From a virus: 31,067 nt of DNA. Shown piece after piece: positions 19,874-28,234 of the stretch. The notes below the pieces were generated by a model. The model was not told the origin of the DNA. It ran no database searches and saw nothing but the letters and a program-made list of their open reading frames with translations. Where the stretch lies: positions 1-31,067 of the IMG/VR virus record IMGVR_UViG_3300037041_000610; one strand, written 5' to 3'. The translations under genes were made by a program, and so were the position numbers. Each line of letters starts with the position of its first letter. Positions within the stretch are counted from its first letter, which is position 1.

Positions 19874-20458
19874 TTAAAGCGAATTAAATAACCTTTCGAT
19901 TTCCTGTAATGCCAAAGCCTCAGGGCTCACGGCGCCCATGTTCAACCCCACGTGGTCAAAGTATCCCTCTATTGAAAATCCTTTTACTTTCCCCGATTTG
20001 ACGTTCGCCCATATTTCGGGGTTATCTACTTTCGAGCCTATTAACCACGTCCCAACGGGTACATCCATACCCAAATGGACGCTCTTATCATTCTCACCCT
20101 CTTTATACCATGACTCTACTACGGTAACGCCCTCGATAGGTTTCAAATGTTCAAAAGTATGGGCATTTTGAAACCCGTTTTTCATGAATGCATGAGCGCA
20201 GTTATAAATTGTTTCGCGGTCGAAAACGATATAATACTCCTCTCCCGTTTCCTTATCGATTCTCAAAATTGGCTTATCAGGAATCAGCGCGGGGCCGTAT
20301 AACATACGCCTCTCGTTATCGAGCGCCTCGAGTTTTACTTCCTTTTTTAAGGCTATCCAATTCGACTCAATAGCGGGAAATTCCACTAACGAAATCGCCT
20401 CAACTCCGAGGCTACCCTCGGGCCCGATTACACACTTAAATATTTTTTTCGAATCCAT
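19874..20458 (-). CDS. Prohead protease, XkdF-like serine peptidase
   Basis: This 194-residue protein has the features of capsid-maturation proteases: LVEFPAIESNWIAL, MLYGPALIPDKPILR, then the catalytic region AHTFEHLKPIEGVTVVESWY (His), and SGKVKGFSIEGYF with the likely catalytic Ser. It would cut the scaffold and capsid during maturation. The family usually precedes the capsid gene, as here. The start codon follows an A-rich leader without a Shine-Dalgarno sequence. A hairpin and a promoter-like box in the opposite direction lie just upstream. Confidence 0.8.
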   Translation of the reverse strand: MDSKKIFKCVIGPEGSLGVEAISLVEFPAIESNWIALKKEVKLEALDNERRMLYGPALIPDKPILRIDKETGEEYYIVFDRETIYNCAHAFMKNGFQNAHTFEHLKPIEGVTVVESWYKEGENDKSVHLGMDVPVGTWLIGSKVDNPEIWANVKSGKVKGFSIEGYFDHVGLNMGAVSPEALALQEIERLFNSL

Positions 20459-20466
20459 CTTTTTTT

Positions 20467-20539
20467 TATATTTGTGACGTTACTAGTTTTCAGTGTTAAA
20501 ATATGGGTTAAGCCTCCAAACGTGGGGGCTTTTCTTTTT
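20467..20539 (+). ncRNA. Possible short plus-strand transcription unit (promoter box plus terminator)
   Basis: On the plus strand, opposite to all flanking genes, TATATTTG (20467-20474) is followed after about 35 bases by a hairpin AAGCCTCC/GGGGGCTT (20510-20531, one G-T pair) and the T-rich TTTTCTTTTTA. If the box is used, this would give an RNA of about 55 bases with no ORF. The -33 region is only T-rich, and the box overlaps the A-rich leader of the protease gene, so it may be chance. The hairpin can also act on the minus strand between the tape measure and protease. Confidence 0.3.
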
Positions 20540-22787
20540 ATAGTCGCGCCAAATCCTGAACCTTTGCCCGCGCCTCAAGTGAACTCGCCACGTCACCCGC
20601 GAGCACATATGCGGGCGTCGCTTGCTGAGGTTGGTTCTGAATATTAAACGCCGCCAGCGGGTTAAAATCGGGAACGGTTCCACCCGTCGCCGCCACGCCT
20701 TGAGCGCTTAGGCTTGGGACGCTAGTATTACTTCCACCACTTGGGGCGGGTGAACTGAATGTAGTGGCCTTAATCTTTGCCACGTTAGCCAATCCCGCCG
20801 CCACAGCTGCCGCCGCCGCGATAAATGCACGCGGTACGCTCGTGGGATCGCCAGGAATTAATTGGGAGGCGTAAGCCCCTTGCGCGGCTTTATACGTCTC
20901 AATACCCGTCTGAGCGATTTGGAGGGCTTTTTGGCGCTGAAATGCGGCCTTTTGGCTTTGCTGGCTTTTCCCCGCGAAAGCCTCGTTTAACGAAAGGAGG
21001 GTCGATACGGTATTTGTGGCGGCTTGGATTCGGGCGTCGCTTAATTGTTTCGCCTTATCCGCTTCCTTTTTGGCCTCATCCTCGCGTTTTTTCGTTTCCT
21101 CATCCCGATACTTTTGGCGGATTTCCCCCTCCTTAGTCAATAACTCGTTTTCGAGGTTGGCCGCATCAGCGCCCGCCGCCTTTAATATTTCGATTCGCTC
21201 GAAATATGAGTCTCTAAGCGCCTGTAATTCGCGGTCCTTTGCGCTTAACCCCGCTTGGAAATTTTGCTCCTCAAGCGCCTCAAGCTCGGCCGCTTCATTA
21301 ATTGCGTTTTGGCGGACTTGATCCGCGAGCGCCTTATCCTTTTCCGCTTGCTGGGCGAGTTCTAAATCCGAATATTTTTTTAATACCCCAAGGCGCTCGG
21401 CTTCCTTTTCCTCCGCGATTTGGTTTATTAATTTTTGATTGTTTCCCGCTTGGGTTTTTAACTTTTCATATTTTAAATCGAGTTGGCGGAGCTCCTTATC
21501 TTCATCACTCAAGCCCGCCTGAAAACGAGCCTCGCGGGCGTCCTTAATTGCCTGAGTTACCTCGGCCTCGTTTTGTTTAATTTGTTGGGCGCGTTGCTGG
21601 GCCGCTTGCTTTGCCTTTTCGATACGGTCGGCCTCCGCCTTTTCGGCATCTTCTCGAGCTTTTGCCACCCCCGCCGCTTCATCCTCGGCGCTTTTAATAT
21701 TAATCTCAGTATTTGCCGCGATAGCTTTGGCGCGTGCATCGAGTTGCTCTTTTGTTAAAAGCGTTCCAATTTTTTCGAGGTTATTGGCCTCGTTAATTAC
21801 CTTCTCATTTTCGGCTATTTCGAGTTTTCGATATTCGGCATTTATAGCCGCAACGTCCCCGCCTGTTTTCTGAGCGTTGGCCACCGCCAAACGGCGCGCG
21901 TTGTCGAGTTTTTTCTGATTCCCCTCGAGGTTCGCGATAGCTGAATCCACAGCATCAGCCGCCGCGACCGCCGTTAATCCGATAGCGTCGGTAAATCCTG
22001 TAATCGCATCTTTGACAAATCCAACGACCTTACCAATCGCCTCGAAAGCAATTCCAACGCCAGGAATGACGTTCGCGAGTTTATCGAAATTCGTTACGAT
22101 TAACGCGATGATGCCACCAATTAAAAAAATGGGGTTCGTTAATAACGCTTTTCCGAGATTTAAAACCGATTTTGTAAACGCCCCCGAGCCTTCCGTCGCA
22201 CCTGAGAAATTAAGCCCCTTAACGTTTTTCGCGAGCCCGTTAATACTATCAGCGGCCCCCGCGAAATCGAGCGACCCGAGGCGGCTTTGGAGGTTCCTTA
22301 AATTATTCCCCGCACTTTCGAAAGCAGGCCCAGCGTTGGCCCCGATTTCCTCGTTAAAATCCTTTTGCGCGTCCTTTAATTGCTCGAGCCGCGTTTTTAG
22401 TTGCTGATATTCCGCCGAGGTTTTCGGTAGGTTAGTAGTTTGGAGCTCATTCGTTAAATCCTTTATTTGCTGGCGGAAATTCTTAACGGGTTCCGTGGGT
22501 ACATTCGCCCCCAAATCATTCAAGCGCCCTTTTAATTCGTCGACGCTTTGGCTAACCACTTTCGAGGAGCCTCCGAGTTCTTTGTATTGTAATGCGAGCT
22601 CAGTCCATTCGCGCGAGCTTGGATCAACTGAAGCTAATTGTTTTTTAAGGTCGCCGACCTGCTGGGCCCAACCCTGAGCCGACGCCCCCGCCTCGTTAAT
22701 GGCGCCCGTGAGGTTGTCGATACTTTTGGTAGCGCCCGAATCGTCGACCGTTAAAACTACTTGAGCTTTTAAATTTTCCTCAGCCAT
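20538..22787 (-). CDS. Tail tape measure protein
   Basis: This 749-residue protein sets tail length and is ejected with the DNA. It is long and helical with coiled coils, has a hydrophobic segment (PIFLIGGIIALIVTNF, residues about 219-234) and a Gly/Ala-rich stretch after it, and extended Glu/Lys/Gln/Ala-rich coils from about 290 to 580. It contains an internal repeat: FQAGLS-x-x-D-x-E-L near residues 422 and 510, a period of 88. The C-terminal part has Ala-rich helices and a Ser/Pro-rich region. At about 0.15 nm per residue the tail would be near 110 nm. It is downstream of the tail-tip genes, the reverse of the usual order. Confidence 0.88.
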   Translation of the reverse strand: MAEENLKAQVVLTVDDSGATKSIDNLTGAINEAGASAQGWAQQVGDLKKQLASVDPSSREWTELALQYKELGGSSKVVSQSVDELKGRLNDLGANVPTEPVKNFRQQIKDLTNELQTTNLPKTSAEYQQLKTRLEQLKDAQKDFNEEIGANAGPAFESAGNNLRNLQSRLGSLDFAGAADSINGLAKNVKGLNFSGATEGSGAFTKSVLNLGKALLTNPIFLIGGIIALIVTNFDKLANVIPGVGIAFEAIGKVVGFVKDAITGFTDAIGLTAVAAADAVDSAIANLEGNQKKLDNARRLAVANAQKTGGDVAAINAEYRKLEIAENEKVINEANNLEKIGTLLTKEQLDARAKAIAANTEINIKSAEDEAAGVAKAREDAEKAEADRIEKAKQAAQQRAQQIKQNEAEVTQAIKDAREARFQAGLSDEDKELRQLDLKYEKLKTQAGNNQKLINQIAEEKEAERLGVLKKYSDLELAQQAEKDKALADQVRQNAINEAAELEALEEQNFQAGLSAKDRELQALRDSYFERIEILKAAGADAANLENELLTKEGEIRQKYRDEETKKREDEAKKEADKAKQLSDARIQAATNTVSTLLSLNEAFAGKSQQSQKAAFQRQKALQIAQTGIETYKAAQGAYASQLIPGDPTSVPRAFIAAAAAVAAGLANVAKIKATTFSSPAPSGGSNTSVPSLSAQGVAATGGTVPDFNPLAAFNIQNQPQQATPAYVLAGDVASSLEARAKVQDLARL

Positions 22788-22959
22788 TGCACCAATTAAA
22801 TATTAGGTAAATAATGAAGCCCCACCAAACAGCAAATGAGCCCCACTTAAATAAACGGAAAAGCCAAAGGCGTTTACCCTTTAAAGCGTGAGACGGCGTT
22901 TTTGATTTTACGCCCATTCTGAGGAGTTTTAACGTTGGGGTTATTGTGTTCGCCTTCAT
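22780..22959 (-). CDS. 59-residue C-terminally anchored membrane protein
   Basis: This ORF starts directly after the stop of the tail-tip gene (TAAATG) and ends 8 bases inside the tape measure gene. The product has a basic N-terminal half (LKLLRMGVKSKTPSHALKGK) and a hydrophobic, Trp-rich C-terminal helix (WGSFAVWWGFIIYLIFNW). The exact fit to the 172-base gap supports coding. A membrane protein amid tail genes might act in DNA ejection, superinfection exclusion or lysis, but nothing decides between these. Confidence 0.5.
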   Translation of the reverse strand: MKANTITPTLKLLRMGVKSKTPSHALKGKRLWLFRLFKWGSFAVWWGFIIYLIFNWCNG

Positions 22960-25900
22960 TTAACGGATTTGTGTATAGTTAAGCCTCAAAAGTACGTTAA
23001 CGCCAGCGTAAGGAAAGCCCGAGCCGCCCGAGGTTACTTTAAAACGGTGCTCGGCGGTATTCGTTGCGGTATCAATTGTAAACGCCAGCGTTAAAAGTGT
23101 ACCACTATTATCCCCCGCGAAAATGGCGGGCGTCGATGCCGCCGTTATACCGCCGATTTTTTCCATGTAAAAAGAACCCGTTTCGTAAATCCAAAGGCCG
23201 TTAACGTCGCTCGCGTGTAAAATGAAATCAACTACCCACGTAGTTGAATCGGGAATAGATAAACGAGCCGCGACATCATTCGAGGGGAATAGCTCGAGCA
23301 CCTGAGAAACGGCCGAAAATCCTCGAGCGTTTGAAAATATAACCGTTCCCGCCTGAGCCGCTCCAAAGTCACCCGAGGTCGTACGGTCCCCGCCCCCGAA
23401 ATGGAACCCGAAAACGTTGGCGTAAGCATTACGGCCGAGAATTGTCGTTCCCTTATTTGCCCCCTCAAGTTTTAATGTTGATCCAACGGCGAGCGTGGCC
23501 ATATTACCGTCCTCAATTGTCAACTTTTCACCAGCTAAAACGCTAAACGATGTTTCAGGGCTAACAATAGCGTTAGATGTTGCGGCGAGTACATTCGTTG
23601 GCCTGTTTACGGATGGGGTTCCAAGCATGATAGCCGCCGCCGCGCCTCCACCTCCTGGACCTCCTGGCGTATCGATACCCTCACCAAATGCAAGGCATCG
23701 ACCCCCGTCGACCTCGCTCCACGTATACCCGTAGCGCTCGCAACATATTTGATTTGCGGGCTGAGGGTCGCCGTTGAAATCCTCGAATGTTACCTCCTGA
23801 ACTTGGCCCGCCGTCACGGTTACCGAAACGGGAACTAATGAGCAATCGGGAACGTCCTCGAGCACCTTTAAAAGGGTGAGTTTTGTCGATTCCTGAAGCC
23901 CGATTTTATAATCGGAAATTTCGAGGATTCGCCAATAGGAGTCCTTAATCCAATAGCGGTTGTTAAAACCAAAGGAAAGAACGTCGCTAAAGTCTAACGC
24001 TAAATGGGCCTCCATTATTCGAGCCTGTGGCGAATAAATTCCGTTTAAATACGGGCGCCAATATTCGTTGAATAGATTTCGAAAAGGCGGGGCGGTTATC
24101 GCATGTAACGGCGTCTCGGGTGCAAAGTTTAAATCGAAATCCGCGACGCTTGCGTCCACGCTTGAGTAATTATTGAAAATATTAACCGCCGTAGCCGCGA
24201 CGTCCTGAGCGTAATCGTCGAAAAGTTGCACCGTTGCAATATCAGCAAGGAATAAAAAGCGAAGATTCGGGATAACGAACTCGCGCGCGGGGTTAATGAA
24301 TTTCGGTATAACGATAGCGCTCCCGTCGACGTAAGTCGCTGGCGTACTTTCGGCGGTGAGTTGGATTTTCAGGTCACCGTTTGCGAATTCGTTGGGCTGA
24401 GCGGTTGCGCTCGTTTGATATCCATTCAATATTTGGAACCGTCCGTAAACGCGCCCGTTATCCTGAAAAAACTTGCTAAATTGATCGCCGCCGCCCTTAT
24501 AACTAAAATCGAAATTCCTTTTCTGAAATTCCGTCGTTGGGCTCAGGGTTACGTCCTTGGAAATATCGAGCTTTTGGGTCCAATTTTCGGTAATGCCTGA
24601 ATTTATATAATCCTTAATAGGCACTATTAAAACCTCCCGAGGTACGTCGCGGCTTGGAATCATTACGCCAGCGTGCATATTTAAAACGTCCCGCACGAAA
24701 TCAATCTTTTTGATAATTGGCGCGTTGGCCGTAGCGTCGAAAGTATCCCCGTAAAGCCTGAAATAATCCACAAGCTCCCAACCTGAGCCCGTTAACGGGT
24801 CGTTTGTCGCTGAGCCGATAAATAAAGGCGTGGCGGGAAAGCTCGAATAGGGTCGCATTTCATCCCCCGCCTCCATAAATAGCGGGTCCGTAGTAAATTG
24901 AATTGCTTGGATTACCCCGTTATTTTGGTCCGTTCCCGAAACGGCGATTTCCAAATTAACAACGGTCGTATAATTGAGCGGCGTCGTATATCTACGGAAC
25001 GTAATTCCCGCAGTATTCGCCCCAAAACTCGCCGTTGGTTGGACGTGAGCAAAAAAACGGAACGTGTAAAACCCATCATTCGGCGCCACGAAACCCGTCG
25101 CGCTATAATTGCCCCCATTATCTACTATCGAACCGAACGGAATCGGGTTATTATCAGTAACGGCCGTAGTGGCGGCAGTTAATCCCGCGTTAAAATAAAT
25201 ATCTGAGGCGGTTTCCTCAGTTATTACGCGCTGGCTATTTATCCACGGAACCCAATACCCCGTTAAAATAGATTCTAAGGGGGTCGGAAGCAAAGTAAAA
25301 CCCGCGTCCGTTATAATACCCTCGAATAATTCCCAAGCGTTTAAAAACGGCGTTAAATCAGCGGCGTAAATAGGTTGCTCGGAATTACTAACGGGCCTCG
25401 AATTTGGGCTCCCAAGTTGGTCCCAATTTTGGCCGCGATCAACTAAGCCCCATTGAACGGAATTCCCGAGGTCTAAATCTACTAAGCTCCAAATGTCGCC
25501 CGCCGTGTAATTATAACTTGAGCCAATAGCCCATTGAATTAAACTATTCGCGACGTCGACCGATGTAATTACGCGGTTAGTTATATTCGTTCCGTTATCA
25601 AATCGAATTGTAAAGCCAATCAACTCAGGCGTTACGGGTAACGGGTAAAAGAAATCAGTTTCGCCAATATTTACGTTGGTAGCCATTACTCCCGTTTCGA
25701 TAATAAAATCGTCCTGAGTTATTCCATAATTTATAACGTGGTTATAACTCGGAAGCCGCGAAATAGTCCCGAGTAAGCCGTCCCCAATCGAGCGGAATAA
25801 ATCGGGCGTCTCACCGTAGAACGTAACGAGAATGTCCGTTAACAAATCATTTTGGCGAAACGTTTTCATTACCCGCAAATGACCCCTAACGATGGGCACC

Positions 25901-26421
25901 GTATCGACCCGAATTTCGGCCGCTACTTTGGTAGCGTAAATATTTTCAGAATCTAAATAATTCGAGTCATCCAAAAAACCGAAAACGGTAATATTACGGT
26001 CGCTCGCGGGGATTCGAAACTCGCGCGTAAAATCGCCCAGCGCCTGAAAATTCCCCACATCCTGAAACGCCCAATTTTGCGAAATGGATTCGAGCGGGTA
26101 CAAATCCAAATAAGTTTCCTCGACCGCGCCGATTCGAAACGTGGCGCCGTCCCAGTTGGGTAAATCGATAGAAATGTCGTAATTAATTTCGTAAAGCCCA
26201 GGCCAAACGTTCTCAAAAGTTACCCCGTTAATTAACCCCCCATCGTATTCGGTTAAATCGGCCGCTATAATCGTAATCGGTAACCCAACTAGCGAAAAGA
26301 GACCCTCGAAAAAGTTAACGCCGATTTTATTGGTAGGAAACCCCAAAACGCCCGTAGGCTCCTCAAAGGTAGCCTCAATGTTTTGGCCTCTTCTAACTAT
26401 TAAATGAACTTCATTTATCAT
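22960..26421 (-). CDS. Tail-tip protein (Tal/hub-like) with C-terminal adhesin-like region
   Basis: This 1153-residue protein follows the Dit-like gene. Residues about 100-300 include WAFQDVGNFQALGDFTREFR and IPASDRNITVFGFLDDSNYL, then RVDTVPIVRGHLRVMKTF, a start I recall from tail-hub proteins of Bacteroidota phages. The middle is strand-rich. After a Cys segment (CCERYGYTWSEVDGGRCLAF) there is a Gly-rich linker (TPGGPGGGGAAAA) and a distinct C-terminal region of about 200 residues that looks like a fibre or adhesin. It likely forms the tip that contacts the host and releases the tape measure. I take the ATG at 26421, which forms ATGA with the upstream stop. Confidence 0.72.
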   Translation of the reverse strand: MINEVHLIVRRGQNIEATFEEPTGVLGFPTNKIGVNFFEGLFSLVGLPITIIAADLTEYDGGLINGVTFENVWPGLYEINYDISIDLPNWDGATFRIGAVEETYLDLYPLESISQNWAFQDVGNFQALGDFTREFRIPASDRNITVFGFLDDSNYLDSENIYATKVAAEIRVDTVPIVRGHLRVMKTFRQNDLLTDILVTFYGETPDLFRSIGDGLLGTISRLPSYNHVINYGITQDDFIIETGVMATNVNIGETDFFYPLPVTPELIGFTIRFDNGTNITNRVITSVDVANSLIQWAIGSSYNYTAGDIWSLVDLDLGNSVQWGLVDRGQNWDQLGSPNSRPVSNSEQPIYAADLTPFLNAWELFEGIITDAGFTLLPTPLESILTGYWVPWINSQRVITEETASDIYFNAGLTAATTAVTDNNPIPFGSIVDNGGNYSATGFVAPNDGFYTFRFFAHVQPTASFGANTAGITFRRYTTPLNYTTVVNLEIAVSGTDQNNGVIQAIQFTTDPLFMEAGDEMRPYSSFPATPLFIGSATNDPLTGSGWELVDYFRLYGDTFDATANAPIIKKIDFVRDVLNMHAGVMIPSRDVPREVLIVPIKDYINSGITENWTQKLDISKDVTLSPTTEFQKRNFDFSYKGGGDQFSKFFQDNGRVYGRFQILNGYQTSATAQPNEFANGDLKIQLTAESTPATYVDGSAIVIPKFINPAREFVIPNLRFLFLADIATVQLFDDYAQDVAATAVNIFNNYSSVDASVADFDLNFAPETPLHAITAPPFRNLFNEYWRPYLNGIYSPQARIMEAHLALDFSDVLSFGFNNRYWIKDSYWRILEISDYKIGLQESTKLTLLKVLEDVPDCSLVPVSVTVTAGQVQEVTFEDFNGDPQPANQICCERYGYTWSEVDGGRCLAFGEGIDTPGGPGGGGAAAAIMLGTPSVNRPTNVLAATSNAIVSPETSFSVLAGEKLTIEDGNMATLAVGSTLKLEGANKGTTILGRNAYANVFGFHFGGGDRTTSGDFGAAQAGTVIFSNARGFSAVSQVLELFPSNDVAARLSIPDSTTWVVDFILHASDVNGLWIYETGSFYMEKIGGITAASTPAIFAGDNSGTLLTLAFTIDTATNTAEHRFKVTSGGSGFPYAGVNVLLRLNYTQIR

Positions 26422-27707
26422 GTCCAATAATCTTGGCTATAACTCAATTTCAGAGTTACGTTATATAACTTTCCGTTCCGCTCGCGGCGCTCCAAAAAAC
26501 TCGTTTCCGTTAACGATACGGGCCTCATATCCGTACCCGATAATATTTGCACCTGATTCGAGGCGAGGAGCGACCTTAAAAATATATATTCGTTTTCCTG
26601 AAGCCAATCCGAGGTAACGGTTAGCGTTTGAGTTACGATGTTTTGGCGGTCGTAAAGCTGGCGGTCGTATTGTGTGAATATTGACGACGTGCCATTGAAT
26701 AAAACGCGCTTAAACTGTTTACGTTCCACGTTATCCGTTATTTCGCTTTTCTTTATGAAATTGAAATAATCCCAACCGCCTCGAGAGTTTACAAATGCGA
26801 GCCGAACGTTATCGTAACGACAATCGTACTGCCCGTAATATTCGGCGTTGTAAAAGTAATAACGAACGCTCGCCTGTGCTGAGGCCTTTGAGTAACATTG
26901 AATAATATAATAACGCCATCCTGGACTCGATGTTGGGTCGGGCATACTTGGGACCGTGCTATTTTTTAGATTCTGAGGCCCGCAAGGAATCCCCTCGAGA
27001 ATGTTTTCCGCGAAATTAACCTCTAATATTGAGGTGGAACCCGTGGCGCTAACGAGTGTAACGCGATATTTAGCCGCAAGCGTTGGCGATAAATACGTCG
27101 CAACTCCTGGGACCATCAATAACCCGTAATCACTTTCGAGCGTGGGAATAAATACTTGCCCAGCGGTTAGCGTTATCCCCATACTTTCCGCAAGCGGCCA
27201 AACGTGGGTGTTAGTTTTACGGTCGCTCATGGCGTAAGCGTTGGCGCTATTGAGTGAAAATCTAATATTGAAATTCGCACTCCCGAAAACGTTGGGGCGA
27301 AATCCGTCCGTTGGTTGATAGTATGCATTAAATACGGCTGTTTCGGTGGTTTCATCTACGCCCTCGTTTTGAGTGAGCACCCCGTCCACGATCCACCACT
27401 CAGAAAAAACTAACTCGTAAAGGTTCCACCCATTGCCGACCGTTTCCGTATAAGTTGCGGCGGTTGAAATGTGGACGTTGGTCCCCTCGTAATTATGCAA
27501 GTTAACGAGCGGGCTTAAATCAAAATAAATATGTCCATCGGGGCTCGGTTGTAAGTAGAAAAAATAAACCTTTCCGCTCGCCGTATCGGTGACCTCAATA
27601 CCAAATCGAAACCCAGCGTTTCCGCTGTTTGTGCTCGTTAAATCGTAAATTAGCTTTTGGCCGCGTGGCGTCCAATCGTAGGGCTGTTCGTTAATCGTTA
27701 ACGCCAT
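26418..27707 (-). CDS. Distal tail protein (Dit-like), probable
   Basis: This 429-residue protein has two strand-rich halves. The N-terminal part begins INEQPYDWTPRGQKLIYDLT. The C-terminal part has RLAFVNSRGGWDYFNFIKKS, then TQTLTVTSDWLQENEYIFLR and SLLASNQVQIL, which resembles baseplate proteins attaching the hub to the tube. The neighbours (neck protein upstream, hub-like protein downstream) and size fit a distal tail or baseplate protein. It is 2 bases from the gp10-like gene. Confidence 0.58.
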   Translation of the reverse strand: MALTINEQPYDWTPRGQKLIYDLTSTNSGNAGFRFGIEVTDTASGKVYFFYLQPSPDGHIYFDLSPLVNLHNYEGTNVHISTAATYTETVGNGWNLYELVFSEWWIVDGVLTQNEGVDETTETAVFNAYYQPTDGFRPNVFGSANFNIRFSLNSANAYAMSDRKTNTHVWPLAESMGITLTAGQVFIPTLESDYGLLMVPGVATYLSPTLAAKYRVTLVSATGSTSILEVNFAENILEGIPCGPQNLKNSTVPSMPDPTSSPGWRYYIIQCYSKASAQASVRYYFYNAEYYGQYDCRYDNVRLAFVNSRGGWDYFNFIKKSEITDNVERKQFKRVLFNGTSSIFTQYDRQLYDRQNIVTQTLTVTSDWLQENEYIFLRSLLASNQVQILSGTDMRPVSLTETSFLERRERNGKLYNVTLKLSYSQDYWT

Positions 27708-27709
27708 TT

Positions 27710-28234
27710 TTATTTAATGTATTTATCGGCCTTTAGTCGAGCCTGTTTAAATATTTCTTTCTGATAAAATAAACGGAATTCCTTACCGCTTTTTCTAAAT
27801 TCATCTTGGAACGCGTCGCGCATGTAATCGATTCCAACGATGCCACGGGTTCCGATTCGGCGAGCCATTCTCGCGGCTTCCCAAAGTTTCGTTTTTTGGT
27901 TATCTGATTTAAACAAACTTTTCGCTTTCATCCAATCGTAAATCGGCGAAACGGGCGGCCACGTTTTCGGGTCGTTATTTGGGCGGCGTCCCTTTTCGAT
28001 AACGTCGGCGTAGTTACGTGTGGGGTCGTTTGGCTTAACTCCAAACCATTGTAATATTTGCGGGCCTCGTTTGAAATATCCCCAAGTTAACGCGGCCAAT
28101 AAATTACCCCGATAAACACGGTTAACGGACCGCCCGCGAATGGTGCGTTTCTTTCTTAGATTCGCTTGAGCGCGTTTAATTACTCGCGCCCCGAATTCAT
28201 CTAAAACGGGTTTATATGTTTCGAGTTTTGCCAT
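27710..28234 (-). CDS. HK97 gp10-like neck / tail-completion protein
   Basis: This 174-residue basic protein has an N-terminal helix with many Arg/Lys (AQANLRKKRTIRGRSVNRVY), then NYADVIEKGRRPNN and PPVSPIYDWMKAKSLF, and ends with IDYMRDAFQDEFRKSGKEF. The Y-A-x-x-x-x-x-G-R-x-P...I-x-x-W-M pattern is one I recall from HK97 gp10-type head-tail joining proteins. The ATG overlaps the upstream stop as TAATG. It would sit at the neck and help attach tail to head. Confidence 0.65.
   Translation of the reverse strand: MAKLETYKPVLDEFGARVIKRAQANLRKKRTIRGRSVNRVYRGNLLAALTWGYFKRGPQILQWFGVKPNDPTRNYADVIEKGRRPNNDPKTWPPVSPIYDWMKAKSLFKSDNQKTKLWEAARMARRIGTRGIVGIDYMRDAFQDEFRKSGKEFRLFYQKEIFKQARLKADKYIK

Noticed and set aside
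21016-22407. Several long plus-strand ORFs opposite the tape measure
   Set aside because: They are Ser/Ala/Phe-rich mirror frames of a coiled-coil gene, as expected from its codon use.
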